A DNA stretch of 62,879 nt, from the NCBI GenBank assembly GCA_015680685.1, contig MNCI01036301.1:233094-295972 (forward strand). The letters run 5' to 3'. The notes beneath the pieces were generated by a model that worked only from the letters and a program-made list of their open reading frames with translations, ran no database searches and was not told the DNA's origin. The position numbers and the translations under genes are program-made. The stretch comes from Gnetum montanum. Its lineage: Eukaryota > Streptophyta > Gnetopsida > Gnetales > Gnetaceae. Numbering within the stretch: position 1 is the stretch's first letter; every line of letters starts with the position of its first letter. Shown one piece after another: positions 34,689 to 47,270 of the stretch.

Positions 34689-36057
34689 CCATGCTTTCTT
34701 CCCTTTCACCATGCATTTCATTTATATATAGTTTCATTTTCATATTTTCTTTGTATTTTCATCAATTTCTCATGTATGTTAAGTACAACATCATTTCTTT
34801 TTTTATCATATTGGTTTTGGTTTAATCTATTTATGCTTTTCAACATGATGTTAATAATCATTATGATCATTTGGGTTACTAGGCATTGGGCCATCATAAC
34901 ACCATTTGAAAATAATGCAAGTATAATGTTTTATATGTTTTATCATATTACTATTATATAAAATCTCCTTATATGATATACTTTAATGTTTTATTGATTC
35001 TTCCCAATCTTTTTCAAGGTTTTAGTTTTATTAGTTATGTTGGATTATGGAGGATGGGATTTATGCTAGCTTATCATGTTCATGTGAATGTAGGATATGT
35101 GAGTTTGGAGAATGGTTAGCCACAATTACTAGGTGACCTTGGAAAATTCCATTTTCCCTCTCATAAACCCTAGCCCTCAAGTGTAATGATCTATGGCTAT
35201 CTTGTCAATAATAAGGTGAAGTGTGTTCCTCTCCACTTGAGAACCCTTAGTCACTTAGGAGACCTATTATGATGTCATCTAGCTTATAATCTAAGGCACA
35301 TACATGAGGGTTGAACTACATCATGAACAAAGTTTCTAGGATGACTATGTTCTTTGGTAGTGCAACTAATCGACCAGACTCATGTTGGAATTACTACTTT
35401 AAGAATGAAGTACACCATGGGCAATGTTTCCTCAAAAAGTGATGACCATGTTCATTTGTAGTATAATAAGTTCTTAAGTGTGATGGGGTCCAGCAACAAT
35501 CTTCATCCTAGCCTCTATTCCCCTTTTAAACCTATTTCTCCAAAATTCAAAAAAGAGAAAAGAAAATATTCCCTTCCCATTCCCTAATTTTTCTCATTTT
35601 TCCTTATCCTTTTTCTCCCATTCCCTTTCTAAACTTCCAAACAAAAAACAAAAAAAAAATCCCAAGGAAAAATCTAAAATTTGTGGCTAGCTATGATCTA
35701 AGATAAGCATGTCTTCTTCATTAAGTTTGGTATAAATCTTGAGCTCAAAGTAATCCTTGTGCTATTTTCTTTTATTCATGAGATGATTGAGAATAATATC
35801 TTAATATTATATATATATATATATAGTATATGTTTAGATCTTAATTAAACAATGTGGTGTGTTGGGCGGCTCATGGTTAGTACTTCCTTAATCATATGAT
35901 TATTTTAATCATGTTTAAAATGATATGGTTTACTTTTGAATTTTAGTTTGTTAGTGTTTTAGGACATTTTGATTCCTTGTCTTTTGCATCCCCTTTTAAA
36001 ATTTCTATGGTTTTGCTATTCTTGCACTTGCATGCAATTTCTAGTTTGGGGGCTAAG
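34689..36057 (+). other. H 3' noncoding region and polypurine tract
   Basis: AT-rich sequence without open frames of note, holding an AT microsatellite at about 35806-35825. It ends in AGTTTGGGGGCTAAG just before the 3' LTR, a likely plus-strand primer. Confidence 0.6.
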
Positions 36058-38176
36058 TGTTGACACCAACACTCCCATGCCAACATGGAACCTTGATTAA
36101 ATAACTTCTAGTCCATTAATAGTTAAAAATCCTATGGTTTTAGTTCATTATCTTGTAATGAAACTGGTTATAAGCTTGAGTCATAATTTAGAAATGGCTC
36201 TATTCCTCAATAATTCTCATGTTGGCTATACATCATAAAGTATATCTACTGTCATTCTTTGGTTTGACAATCATAGTTAGGCAAGAACCATGATAATTTA
36301 AAGAATTTAAAGAACTTACAAAGAAGTTTAATGATAACTTAAGTGTGACTTTATGTATTAACCTTTACCTAACAAGCCAATGAAATTCACTTATGCAACA
36401 TATCATTATCCCTTGTTAATAAAAAATAAAACAAAAATAAAAAAAGAAGTAAAGGAGTTAGGGTGTGAATTGATTGAAAGATGATATTCTCAAATAGCAA
36501 CTATGGTACCATCTCCCTACCCACAACTATCGATTATTTAGTTTCCAGGGAGTCTCTTGGTTTGTAACTGTTACTACCCATTTACGATGGTCATCCTACA
36601 ACCTTTCCTCTGCAAGTTTCCCCATTTATCCAGCTTTCCACGCAGATGCAAATGTTACCTGCCACAACAATGAAAGTTTAGCTAAAATTTTCATTTCTCT
36701 ATGTAATTTAAAATTTTCATTTCTCTATGTAATTTAAAACCACACAATCCATTTATGGCTAATCTGCAAATGATACACAAAAGAGACAAAGGTTGTAGGA
36801 AATCTAACCTTTCCTTGTCCATCTTCACCATGAATGGAGGCATGCTTGGTTAGTTTTGGCATGGCAAAGACACTAGGAATTATAACAGAAAATTGCAAGG
36901 AATCTTTCCAAAACCTCCTCTATGACTTCGACAAAAATGGTGGCAATGTGAGCAGTTACAAAGTGGCTTCTCATATGCAGCGCAGCAAGGAGAGGACACT
37001 TCTGCCAAATGGTGCTATTGCAAATAGTTGTAAGACAAGTTCCAATTGAAACAGAACATGAGATGACAATGTAGTTTTTATTCTCCCATGGAAATAGAAG
37101 TTTCTATTTCCAATAGAGTTCTCTCTCACTGTTGTGTATTTTTGTAGCAGCACATTTCTCTTGTGCCAAGTCTGTGCAACCACCCATTGAGCAACAGTTG
37201 GAGTGTGATTCCCTATCATTTTTATAGCTACACATTCCTACAAACATTACCTGTGTGTGGGTGGTGGGAGCTATGCGTTTCTTTACCATGAGATTGGTGG
37301 TGTCCATTGTTGTTTCTACACATGATTGGTGGAAGTTACAGTGGACGTTATGCATAGGTGGTAGCAATAGACGTTACAGTAGATGTTATGCATGGGTGGT
37401 TGTAGTAGAGGTTACAATGGATGTTACGTGTGGGTAGTAATTGCCATGGCCATTATGCACAAGTGGTGGCTCTTCATGTGCCAAACCAATGCTTATAAAT
37501 TCCCTAGCAAGGAAAGAGGGACATAGAGAGGAAGCAAAAAGCTAGCTATGGTGGTGGGGTTTTCTCCAAGTGAAGTCATAATGGAAAATTTCAAGGTTCC
37601 CTCTTACTTTTGTTGCCTATTTGGTGTCTCTCCCAAAGGCAGTTCAAGGCAAAGTAATGGGTAGATTCAACAATTGAAGGTTGTAGGCTCATTAGAAGAG
37701 GTGTGCTTCTTGCAAGCACTTGTAGGTAAGGTTGAACCAAAAGTCGTTCCATCTATGCTCGTTTTGAGCTAAGTCATCATTTCATTCTGTCATTTTATAT
37801 TTTTGCAACTGAACTGTGGTCTCTATGCTATGGATTAAACACAAAACCTATTTTACTTCAGAAGTCATATTAATCTTGTCCAAGTTGTCAGCTATTTCCT
37901 ACTTTAATTTCACTTTTTATTGATACACAAGTTTTATTGTTGAAAATTGGAAAAGCAAATGATTGTCTTTCTATCAAAATTATCTTGAACTACCTTTTAT
38001 TTCCTTGTTAAAATCATTTAACTTACCAACATTTTTATACATCACGAAACGTCACGTTGCCCTACCAACTGGGACTATTCCTGGGTTCCATACCCATACA
38101 GGAGGCGCCCTAGGCAAAGTCTCCCTAAACGAGTTTTTTTATAGGTGTTAATATGTCCAAAATGTACACATCAACA
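36058..38176 (+). repeat. H 3' LTR
   Basis: Starts TGTTGACACC and ends CATCAACA; about 2.1 kb, long for an LTR. It matches 15682-17427. TATAAAT lies at 37494-37500. It carries three copies of a 38-base tandem unit (from 37335, 37373 and 37411), and a 29-base local duplication at about 36683-36740 that the other copy lacks. Confidence 0.8.
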
Positions 38177-41040
38177 CTCTATTTATAAAGAGAAAAAAAG
38201 AAAACCAGATATAGACATTGAAATTGCAAGCAACAATTTTGCAACAAGCTGAAATATTATGTTGATTAGGAAAAAGGCTATATATTAGATACAAGGTTGT
38301 AAGGCAACCAATTAGTTTTCTTCACCAAGAGAATTAAAAAATGTAACTTAGCAGTTTTCATTTTTGCCTAGCAATAATTTTAACATTACTTGTATCTATA
38401 GTCATATTTGTAATTCATAATTTTGAGGGTGGAGTATTTTCTCATTGTAAACACAAAGTTCTATGGTTTCATATACTAACCTTATGTCCAACACAAAGCT
38501 CCAAAAATGGAATATGAATTACGAATTGTGAAGTTGACATTAGATACATGGGATAATGCAATACCAAAGAGAGAGTAGCATATTGCAAAACCTTGCCTTT
38601 AAGAACAAAATAGGTAAATTGCATTCTCAGTTTTAATTTACTAGAGGCATATGATCAATAATTCGCATTAATTTGCATGGTTTCTGTTCATTGTAAAAGT
38701 AGAATAGGTTTTCATTTATGTCGCAAAATCTAGATCTTCTGGTTATATATGTATAAAGATATTCTGAAAATTCTGCCTATCAAAAACTCTTGCAGCCAAC
38801 CTATTTTATTTGGAAATAGATAAAACAATGATTATTAATTTTTTTAATCACAAGATGAACATTGAACCTCCGTTTTAAAACTTAAATAATGTAAACATTG
38901 ACACATCTTGAACCTCCGTTTTAAAACTTAAATAATGTAAACATTGACAGAAATAAACATTCACGAATGCTACAACTTCAGAAATGAAATCTGGAAAGAG
39001 TCACACGTTATTCCTGATTGGTGTTACAGATCCATGGGTCTTTTAGTATCTTGGATTTAAGGCAATTTCAGCTGTGCCTACTGTCTTAATTTTGAACGGA
39101 AAACATTCGTAGTATTACAATCTGGTGGGATGGTTGACGCAGCCCATGCTACATGCAATTAGAGCCTCCGCCATTTTCTTTTCCGAAGTTAAATGGCTTA
39201 ACAAGTCCAGTCAAATGCCTGAGGTGACATAACTGCATTTCCTTTTCACATGGCAGTGCTAGTGAGATCGGACGTCGATGCAACAGAGGACGGCATATGG
39301 CCAGGGTGGCCCTCACGATGGTAGGAGGACGATGCATATGAATAGGATTTTCATTCTGCCAGCAATGGCTGCGTGTGTTTCTTGTGATAGCCTGGGCCAT
39401 GGAAGGCAGCCTATCATCCAGCAGTAGTGGCGGCGACAGCAGAGATGCTACCAAGGGCAGTGAGGTTGATGGTAAGGATTTGTTTTTAGGACTACAGTCC
39501 AAATGGACCTACTTAGTGACAAGGATGAGGCAGGCAACTGATCACGTCGCCGAGGGTTTGAATGGCCACAATGCAGGTTGCGCAGAGAAGGCACTGTAAA
39601 CAGCGCTGAAGGCGACGATGCACAGTAATATGAGCAGATCAAGGATAGGGAGGGCGCAGACTTGCTGGAAGAGGTGCACTTCCATGGGTGAATAAGCTTG
39701 CACAAGTGGTTAGTTTGCAGACAAGATCTGGGCTCTATATTTAGCTAAGTCTTTGTTGCAACCACTTTTTTTTTCTTTTTTTTCCTTTTTTTTTTCTTTT
39801 TGTTTTGTTGTTCCAACTGAGAGTTTCAATCTAGGAAGTGTGTTTAGCCATTTGTATTAAAGAGAAATGCTTTAATTACGAAGTCCTTGGTTATGTCATT
39901 CACTCCATAAGTTACCAATTATTTTATACGTTTGTTATTTGATTTAAATTCCAGTTATTTTCTTCCTAGTTCCAGAATCTATTACTATCATGGTTTGGAC
40001 ACTAACTCTAATTTTAAAACTTTGCTCTTTTAAAATTATCAGCATTGTTAAATATAATGGTTTCTGTTTATTAAAACACTACATTGCCCTTAACCAGGTC
40101 AGACTTTCCCTTAACCAGGTCAGACTTTCTAAGCAGTAACCTCTTAAAACAAGTTTTCCAAGTGTATCACTACATGACTTAAATTTATGCATCAACATTA
40201 TTATGATAATATCATTAAAGGGCTTACTAAGTGCCTCTGACCATGGACAAAATGGGAAATTATGAGATTGATCTGCAATGATTTCAGGTCTACCAAACAT
40301 TATGATGACAAATCAATGGTATGGTAACAAAAATTGATACTGCAATTCCTAGGTCTTACAAGTCAAATCGTGTCATGTAAACCAATTTTCACTGTTGTTT
40401 CTCATAGCTTTTAAGAAAACTACAAAACATAAATAGTCTTTACCTTTTGAATCTAATAATCAATGCAATTTAGCATCTAGATATTTCAAGGAGAAATTGT
40501 TATATTGAGCTGCTAATTAAATCCAAATATTCGGGAAAGCTAAATAAGTTCAACCGATTGAAGAGGAAAAAATTTGAATTTCCATAACTTTGATGAAGAT
40601 GGAGTACCTTTAAAAACCAGCTTAAAGTACCTAAAACAGCCAAACCAAAAAGCAGAAACAATATACACGCAATAGATTTAGCTTAAAGCCACCAAATTCA
40701 GAATGAACCTCCCTCCTACGCCGTTGACGGTGACTATAAGATGATTGCAGGATGAAAGTATTTGAGATCCTTTCTTAAAATCATCATTGCTTGCAATTTT
40801 CGGAGGAGAGTCCATAAAAACCAGAAAACATATTATCAGCGACAACAGAAGAGAATGCCACAAACAACCAAATATTGCAAATGCGGAAATGAATTACAGA
40901 AAGGGGTGAGAAGCTCGATCACATGTGTATTGTTTTCAAGTTCAACTTTTTCTGAATCTCCACTGACATAGATCTCCGCTGTCTTATAATTGTGGATTCT
41001 GTAGTGTAAAATGGTCTCATCAACTCAGAAATTATACTTT
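38177..41040. other. no clear gene; repeats and a GC-rich patch
   Basis: Mostly AT-rich. A 46-base direct repeat starts at 38862 and 38908, and a 21-base repeat at 40087 and 40108. A GC-richer block at about 39150-39710 has open frames on both strands with no recognisable domain. It is followed by a T/C tract at about 39760-39806. I cannot call a gene here. Confidence 0.45.
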
Positions 41041-41125
41041 TAAGTCATAAAGAGGAGAATCATGGTTGCACAGAACATTTTCAAGGTTTCTATCTTCCAA
41101 GGAAAGAACTTACCTGGAATCATTA

Positions 41126-42020
41126 TTAAGAAGAAAACGTTGAACTTCTAGCTTCTTCCCTTCTTTGATAGAGAGATGGTTGTGATTATACCATACTAGT
41201 AACTTCTTCCACGTTTCTTGATGATGTCCTTTGATATTGGAGATTCACAAGAACAGCTGATTGTAGAAGAGACTCAACTTCCTTCATGGAAGCATTGTGG
41301 CAAGTGCGTCTTAGACCCAATATCAAAATGCTTTCCACGGTTAACATTTCATCATCTTTGTCGATGTCAATTCCTCCTCCACATTCATCTGTTGTCTTCA
41401 TGATATCTTTTATTGTTTCTCTTCTTTCCTCTGCAGATTTTCCTTTCAAGGCCATGGAGATCCACAATGGCAATGTAACATCTCCTGAAAACATCTCATG
41501 TGTGGGCTTCAATCTTGTAATGACTTCCAAGGTAACCACTCCAAAGCTGTATACATCACCTTTGACAGATATTGTTTGTCTGATGCCATACTCTGAAAAA
41601 CCATTGCTTAAAATTTAGCGTACATGCTTCATCAACAAAGGAAAATATATTCAAAGAAACGCAGAAATAAAATACGCATAAGGCATGCCTGGAGCAATAT
41701 ATCCAACAGAACGTTTCACTGCAAAAGATGAGGATGCAGTTGGACCATCAAAGTCTACAAGCAGGCACGATATTCCAAAATCAGAGAGCTTAACAGTCAT
41801 ATCCTCATTCAATAATACATTCACTGGTTTGATATCACAGTGAATGACCTGAAATGCACAATCATGATGCAAATACCCAATTCCTTGTGCTAACTCTCTT
41901 AATATTTTCACTCTCATTGGCAACTCTAATGGGATCAGTTGACCATCTTGTCTACTGTGAATAAAAGAATGGAGATTGCCATTACACATGAATCTACTTT
42001 CCATATAGAGTAATTCCTTT
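41126..42020 (-). pseudogene. duplicated kinase 3' exons (copy 1)
   Basis: The second half of a receptor kinase domain, paralogous to 42988-43872. The first exon (to 41689) has GIGYLHHDC, the catalytic loop VIHCDIKPVNVLL, SDFGIS and VGYIAPG. An intron of 96 bases (41593-41688) begins GC and ends AG. The next exon reads EYGIRQTISVKGDVYSFGVVTLEV and onward, with MKEVESLLQSA near the end. A TAA interrupts the tail shortly before the ancestral stop at 41126. The P-loop, lysine and ectodomain are absent, and similarity to the other copy ends near 42020 at AGGAATTA. HCD instead of HRD marks a non-RD kinase. It lacks an N-lobe and cannot be an active kinase. Confidence 0.8.
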
Positions 42021-42870
42021 TAAAAAATAAAAAATTAAACTGAAATTAAAATTCAGCAGAAAAAAAAAATCTTAAATAGCTTTTGTGGCTTCTGATCCCA
42101 CAAAACTGTAAATGAGAACCAGTGTAAAATGGTCGCTTCAAGTCAGAAATTATACTTTGTATTGAACCGCTGGATGGTACAAAGAAATCTTAGGATAACA
42201 TAAACTATATCACTAACTCAGTATCTCAACATGACAATTTATATTTTTAAATAAAAAGGAAAATCTAATGCTTTCATTTGCATAGCCATAGTCTGGTATA
42301 ACAGTACAGATATTTCATTGAAGCTGGTGGGGTTGACATGGACCACAACTTGTGCCTTTCATGAAACACTGCATGTAAAGATAATATCATTATAAGCTAT
42401 GAAATAAACCAAATACCCTGTATATAAATTTGGCATGCTGACAGAAATATTGTGAATCATTAACGTTGAGTTAAAATGTTTTAAAATACTGGATTTGAAA
42501 ATCAAATATTAGGAATGCAAAGTTTAAAATGCTTTCATTTTAACAAAATTCTTTTGATTTTAGCTTTGAGATGCTAAATGTAATGAGAAACATAAAAAAA
42601 CAGCTATGTGGACATGGGATTTAAGAGCAAAGTGGAATAAGCTATATTCAAATAGTAGCAAGATCAACAATGTGTAAGCAATCAGGAAATATAATAATTA
42701 CTAAAACCGTAGTTGAGATTTTATTATATTCAAAGATCTTAAGGATTTATTCAATATTTATTAGACAAGCATTATATTTGTATTAAGAAAGTTGAATATG
42801 GACTCCATGACAATTGAATTAAAATATATATACTTTACACTAAAATGTGTCAGCATTGCGAACAATAAGT
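42021..42870. other. spacer between kinase copies
   Basis: AT-rich sequence between the two copies of the kinase exons. A short stretch near 42120-42165 (AGTGTAAAATGGTC and onward) also occurs at about 41005-41050. No gene is visible. Confidence 0.5.
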
Positions 42871-42987
42871 ATGCAACTGAAATTAATAGCAATTGAATTA
42901 CACAAGGATGCATAAAGAGGAAAATCATTGTTGCACAGAATTTTCAAGGTTTGTATTTTCTAAAAAAGCACTTACCTGGAATCATTG

Positions 42988-44177
42988 TTAAAAAGAAAAG
43001 GTTGAACTTTCAGTTTCTTCCCTTCTATGATAAAGATAAGGTTGTAATTCTACCATATTAATAACTTCTTCCAAGTTTATTGGTGATGTCCTTTGATCTT
43101 GGGAATTCAGAATAGCGGCTGATTGTAGAAAAGACTCAACTTCTTTTAGGCTAGGCCGCAAGTGCATCTTAGACCGAACATCAGAATGTTTTCCACTGCT
43201 GACATTTCATCATCTTTGACCATGTCAATTCCTCCTCCACGTTCATCTGCTGTCTTGATCATATCTTTTATTGTCTCTCTTCTCTCCTCTCCTGATTTTC
43301 CTTTCAAAGCCATGGAGATCCACAATGGCGATGCGACATCCCCTGAAAATATCTTATGTGTAGGCTTCAATCTTGTCATGACTTCCAAGGTAACCACTCC
43401 AAAGTTGTATACATCACCATTCACAGATATTCTTTCTCCAATGCCATACTCTGAAAAACCATTGCTTGAAATTTAGCATACATGCCTCATCAACAAAGAA
43501 AAATATATTTTAAAAAACATAGAAATAAAATACACAAGGCGTACCTAGAGCAATATATCCAATAGAACCTTTCACTACAAAAGATAGGATGCAGTTGGAC
43601 CATCAAAGTCTCCAATCAGGCAAGATAGTCCAAAATCAGAGAGCTTGACAATCATATCATTATCCAGTAGCACATTCTCTGGTTTGATGTCACAGTGAAT
43701 AACCTGAAATTCACAATCATGATGCAAATAGCCAAGTCCTTGGGCTAACTCTATGAAAATTTTCACTCTCATTGGTAATTGTAATGGGATCAATCAAGCA
43801 TCTTGTCTACTGTAAAGAAAAGAATGGAGATTGCCATTACTCATGAATGGCATTACCAGGGCTTTTAATTCCTCAGACCACACCACAGTGATGATCTTTC
43901 GAATGTTGTGATGTTTCACTTTTCCTAAAGTGCAACACTCCTTTTTGAAGCTTTTCTCAGTCCCTGCCTGGTTTGCAGAAAAGAAACATTTTACAGCAAC
44001 CACTATTTCAGAGGCTAAAACACCTCTGTACACCTTTCCATGCCTGCCTTCACCTACCAAGTTTGAAATACTGAAATTGGTTGTGGCCCTTTGAAGTTCT
44101 TCCTCGGATATCTTCAAGAATTTTTCACCTATCATTGGAGCTTCCCTTTTGAATGTTTTGACTCTTCTGACAATCAA
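42988..44177 (-). pseudogene. LRR receptor kinase, kinase domain (copy 2, intact order)
   Basis: The kinase part of the receptor gene, in order: juxtamembrane; EEELQRATTNF; P-loop GEGRHGKVYRG; catalytic Lys in VAVKCF; helix C FKKECCTLGKVKHHNI; the segment SNGNLHSFLYSRQD; catalytic loop VIHCDIKPENVLL (non-RD); and SDFGLS. An intron of 94 bases with GT-AG ends (43451-43544) follows, then EYGIGERISVNGDVYNFGV and the C-lobe. Defects are a shift near 43794, a one-base deletion near 43590 relative to copy 1, and a shift near 43150. The ancestral stop is at about 42988, followed by a CAG|GTAAGT donor at 42976/42975 that implies an intron in the 3' untranslated part. It would act in the plasma membrane as the cytoplasmic half of a receptor. 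Confidence 0.85.
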
Positions 44178-45309
44178 TAAATCACTGGAACAACTAGCAA
44201 CAAAAGTAGACCTACAATGGCCAGCACAATTTTCAGAATAGTGCTTTTGTTAAAGCCAGAGCTGTGTTGCTCAGGAGATTCTGGGCAAGCTTTGAGGCCA
44301 AAGCATTTTCCACATAAATTTGGGTTACCAAGAAATGACAAACTTGTTAATCTCAGCTTCTTGAAAGAACTGCAGATACACGGAACTTCTCCATCAGGCT
44401 TGTTGTAGGAGAAGTTCAAAAAATTGAGAGTGGAATGATTCAGCAGAGACGCAGGCACAGGTCCCATAAAGTTGTTACCAGATAAATCTATGCTTTCTAA
44501 TTGAGTGAGCTTATTTCCCATTGATTTGGAAAGGTTTCCGCTGAAATTATTGAAGGCGAGATTGATCTCACGGGCATCCAACCAGTTATCCATGTAAGAT
44601 GCAATGTTTCCAAAAAGATGATTGCTTGAAAGATTTATAACCTGTACCTTCTGCAGTCCTGCTATCTCCGGAGGCATTTCTGCCATCTCCGGAGGCATTT
44701 CTCCAATTAGAGCATTTGCCGATAAATCAAAATGAAATGCAATGGATTTGAGATCGGCAACCTCTGGTGGTATTGGCCCAGACAGGTTGTTTGAATTCAG
44801 GACAAGGTCTTCGAGAACAAAGCAGTTTCCTATCTCTGGAGGGATTTTACTTGAGAGCAGGTTTCCATGAAGGTATATGTTCCGCAGATTGATTAACTTT
44901 CCAATATTAGCAGGGATGGAACCTGACAATTTATTTCCAGAGAGAGATATATATTCAAGTGACTTGTTCAAGAGGGATACCTCAGTTGGATTGTTGCCGT
45001 GTAATTTGTTTCTCTGCAATGAAATAGCTTGTACTGACTTGAGATTTGCAATCTCAGGAGGAATGTTGCCGGTCAATACATTATTGGAAAGATAAAGCTC
45101 TATAAGAGATGATAAATTTCCTACACTCTGAGGGATGCTGCCGTATGTGAAGTTGCATCCCAACTTTCGAAGATTTGGCAAGGAGCTTCCAAAGTTGGAA
45201 GGTAACGTTAACATTCCCGTTAAATGATTATAATACATTCCTAGATAAATTAAAAGAGAGCAATTGGATAGAGCTTTTAGGATTGGAATAGGCTGTGTGC
45301 ACATGCTCA
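44174..45309 (-). pseudogene. LRR receptor kinase, C-terminal LRRs and membrane segment
   Basis: About 330 residues of leucine-rich repeats of the plant extracellular type (LxxLxLxxNxLxGxIPxxI), beginning CTQPIPILKALSNCS. The run ALSNCSxLxxLxxxxNxLTG is typical of LRR-XII receptors of the FLS2/EFR/Xa21 group. Then come a Cys-capped end (NLCGKCFGLKACPESP) and a membrane segment (ILKIVLAIVGLLLLLVVPV). A -1 shift right after the membrane segment separates it from the kinase at 44177. A 21-base direct repeat at 44664-44705 adds seven codons (EMPPEMA-like). The LRR region is cut at 45309 by copia-1 and resumes at 59799. The ligand is unknown; immune-receptor identity is inferred from subfamily and the non-RD kinase. 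Confidence 0.85.
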
Positions 45310-45555
45310 TGTCAACCTTTAAATAAAAAAAAACCAAAATAGAACAAAGTAGGGCAAAAGAGGCAACTGAATTTCACACATTTATTGAACTAATGATGAC
45401 CTTTAAATAGGCAAATACATCAATCGGAAACAACAACTAAATCCTAATATGAAGCAACTTTTAAAAAAAGAAAATAGCAACTGAATCGCTAACAACAGTT
45501 CCTAAAGACTAGGACAAACAAAAAAAGCATGCTTAGTAATTAAACACATTTAACA
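45310..45555 (-). repeat. copia-1 3' LTR
   Basis: Minus-strand start TGTTAAATGTG at 45555, preceded by the purine run AAGAGGG, and end at TGTCAACC (plus strand) 45310. It lacks about 22 bases present in the 5' LTR near 59500-59524 and otherwise matches it with substitutions. Confidence 0.85.
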
Positions 45556-45569
45556 CCCTCTTGTAAATT

Positions 45570-47270
45570 GAAAGTTTGCAAACTATTAGTTTAACAAGAA
45601 TTTCAATGTGCAGACTCTAAGCAACTTTTTAGCCTTAAAAATGTTGATAACCTAAGGGGTTTGGTTAGAATATCAACGAGTTGATCTTCACTCTTACAAA
45701 ACACCAAATCAATAACACCATCGTGTTGCATAGATCATGGAAAAAGTGAAATCTCACATCAATATGTTTGCTTCTTCCATGTAGCATAGGATTTTTTGAT
45801 AACTTTATGGTAGTCACAAAAAATTGTAGTAGCCCCCTCTTGCTTGAAATATGGCTTATTAAGAATTTTTCTTAGCCGAATAGCTTGGCAAGCACAAGAT
45901 GTTGCAGCAACAAATTCAACCTTTGTGGTTGACAATGTGACAATTGATTACTTCTTGGATGATCATAAAATAGCCCCTGTACCCATCATAAAAACATATC
46001 CTGAAGTGCTCGTCCTATCATCTTGATCTCTTGCATAATCACTATTAGTAAATCCGACGAAATTAGATTTCTCACCTTTCTTGTAAAACAACCAAAAATA
46101 TTTATTCTTTTGCAAGTAACCAAATATTCTTTTAGCAACCAACAAATGCATCTTCTTTGGAGAATCCATGTATCTACTGATAAGACTCACAGCATGCATG
46201 ATATTGGGTTTGGTTGCAATCAAATACATTAAACTCCCAACAATTTGCTTGTAAAGTGTAGCCTCCACCTTGCTTTCTTTAGGATTTTTGTTTCGCATTA
46301 AGCCAATCTCAATTGGAGTGCTTATAGGATTGCAATCCTTCATCTTAAACCTCTCCAAAATTTCTCTAACATAATTCTTTTGAAAAATAAGGATTCCAAT
46401 GAGGGATTGCACTACATCCATGCCAAGCTAGTAATGCATTTTTCCAAGATCAGTCATTTTAAAGTCATCCATCATTGATTTCTTAAAATTTTCAAATAAA
46501 TCACTATCATTCCCAGTGAAAATAAGATCATCAACATATAAACATATAATGAGCATTTTTCCTATATCAATCTTTGTAAAAAGTGTATGCTCATATGGAC
46601 ATTTTTGAAATCCCTCCCTAGAAAAATAGGTATTTATACAACTATACCAAGCTCTTTGCACTTGTTTTAGTTCATACAAAGCCTTTTTTTTTTTTAATTT
46701 ATAGACTTTGTGCTCACTACCAAGCTTCACAAAACTAGAGGGCTAATCAATAAATACTTGTTCCTCCAAGTCTCCATGCAAGAATGCAGACTTGACATCC
46801 ATTTGGAAGATAGGCAATGAATTTTGTGCTGCCAATGCAATCGCCAATCTAATTGTATCATGCTTTGCAACAGGAGCAAAGACTTCTTTATAGTCAATCC
46901 CATATTATTGCTTGTATCCCTTAGCCACCAATCATGCCTTATACTTGTCAACTTCACCAATCTTCTTTAGTTTTGTTTTGAAAAACCACTTCACACCAAT
47001 TTTTTTGTGCCCTTTTGGAAGATCAACCAACTCCCAAGTACCATTTCTCTCAATGGCTTCAATTTCATCCTCCATTGCCTTTCTCCACTTTGATTCTTTA
47101 ATGACACTTTCAAAAGTTATGGGCTCACAATCTGCAACCAAAGCAAAGTGGGTGATTGGGTCATCAGATTGGTCAATCCCAATAACCTCATAATCCATCA
47201 TCCATAAGGGTCTTTTTTTAATACGACAAGATTCAGCTATTGCTGCTATTGGTGAAGTCTTAGCCTCCAC
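45570..47270 (-). pseudogene. copia-1 reverse transcriptase and RNase H
   Basis: RT lead-in at 46932-47270 (KWRKAMEDEIEAIERNGTWELV, shortened here: WELVDLPKGHKKIGVKWFFKT), active site ICLYVDDLIFTGN at about 46500-46550 with both Asp intact, FKMTDLGKMHY and ILERFKMKDCNPISTP. The RNase H part ends in STTKVEFVAATSCACQAI at about 45870-45930. Stops and shifts break it into several frames. It would copy element RNA into DNA in a cytoplasmic particle. Confidence 0.8.

Noticed and set aside
39760-39806. T/C tract as the poly(A) end of a LINE or retrogene
   Set aside because: It is interrupted by many C residues, and no LINE coding motifs or target duplication are seen beside it.
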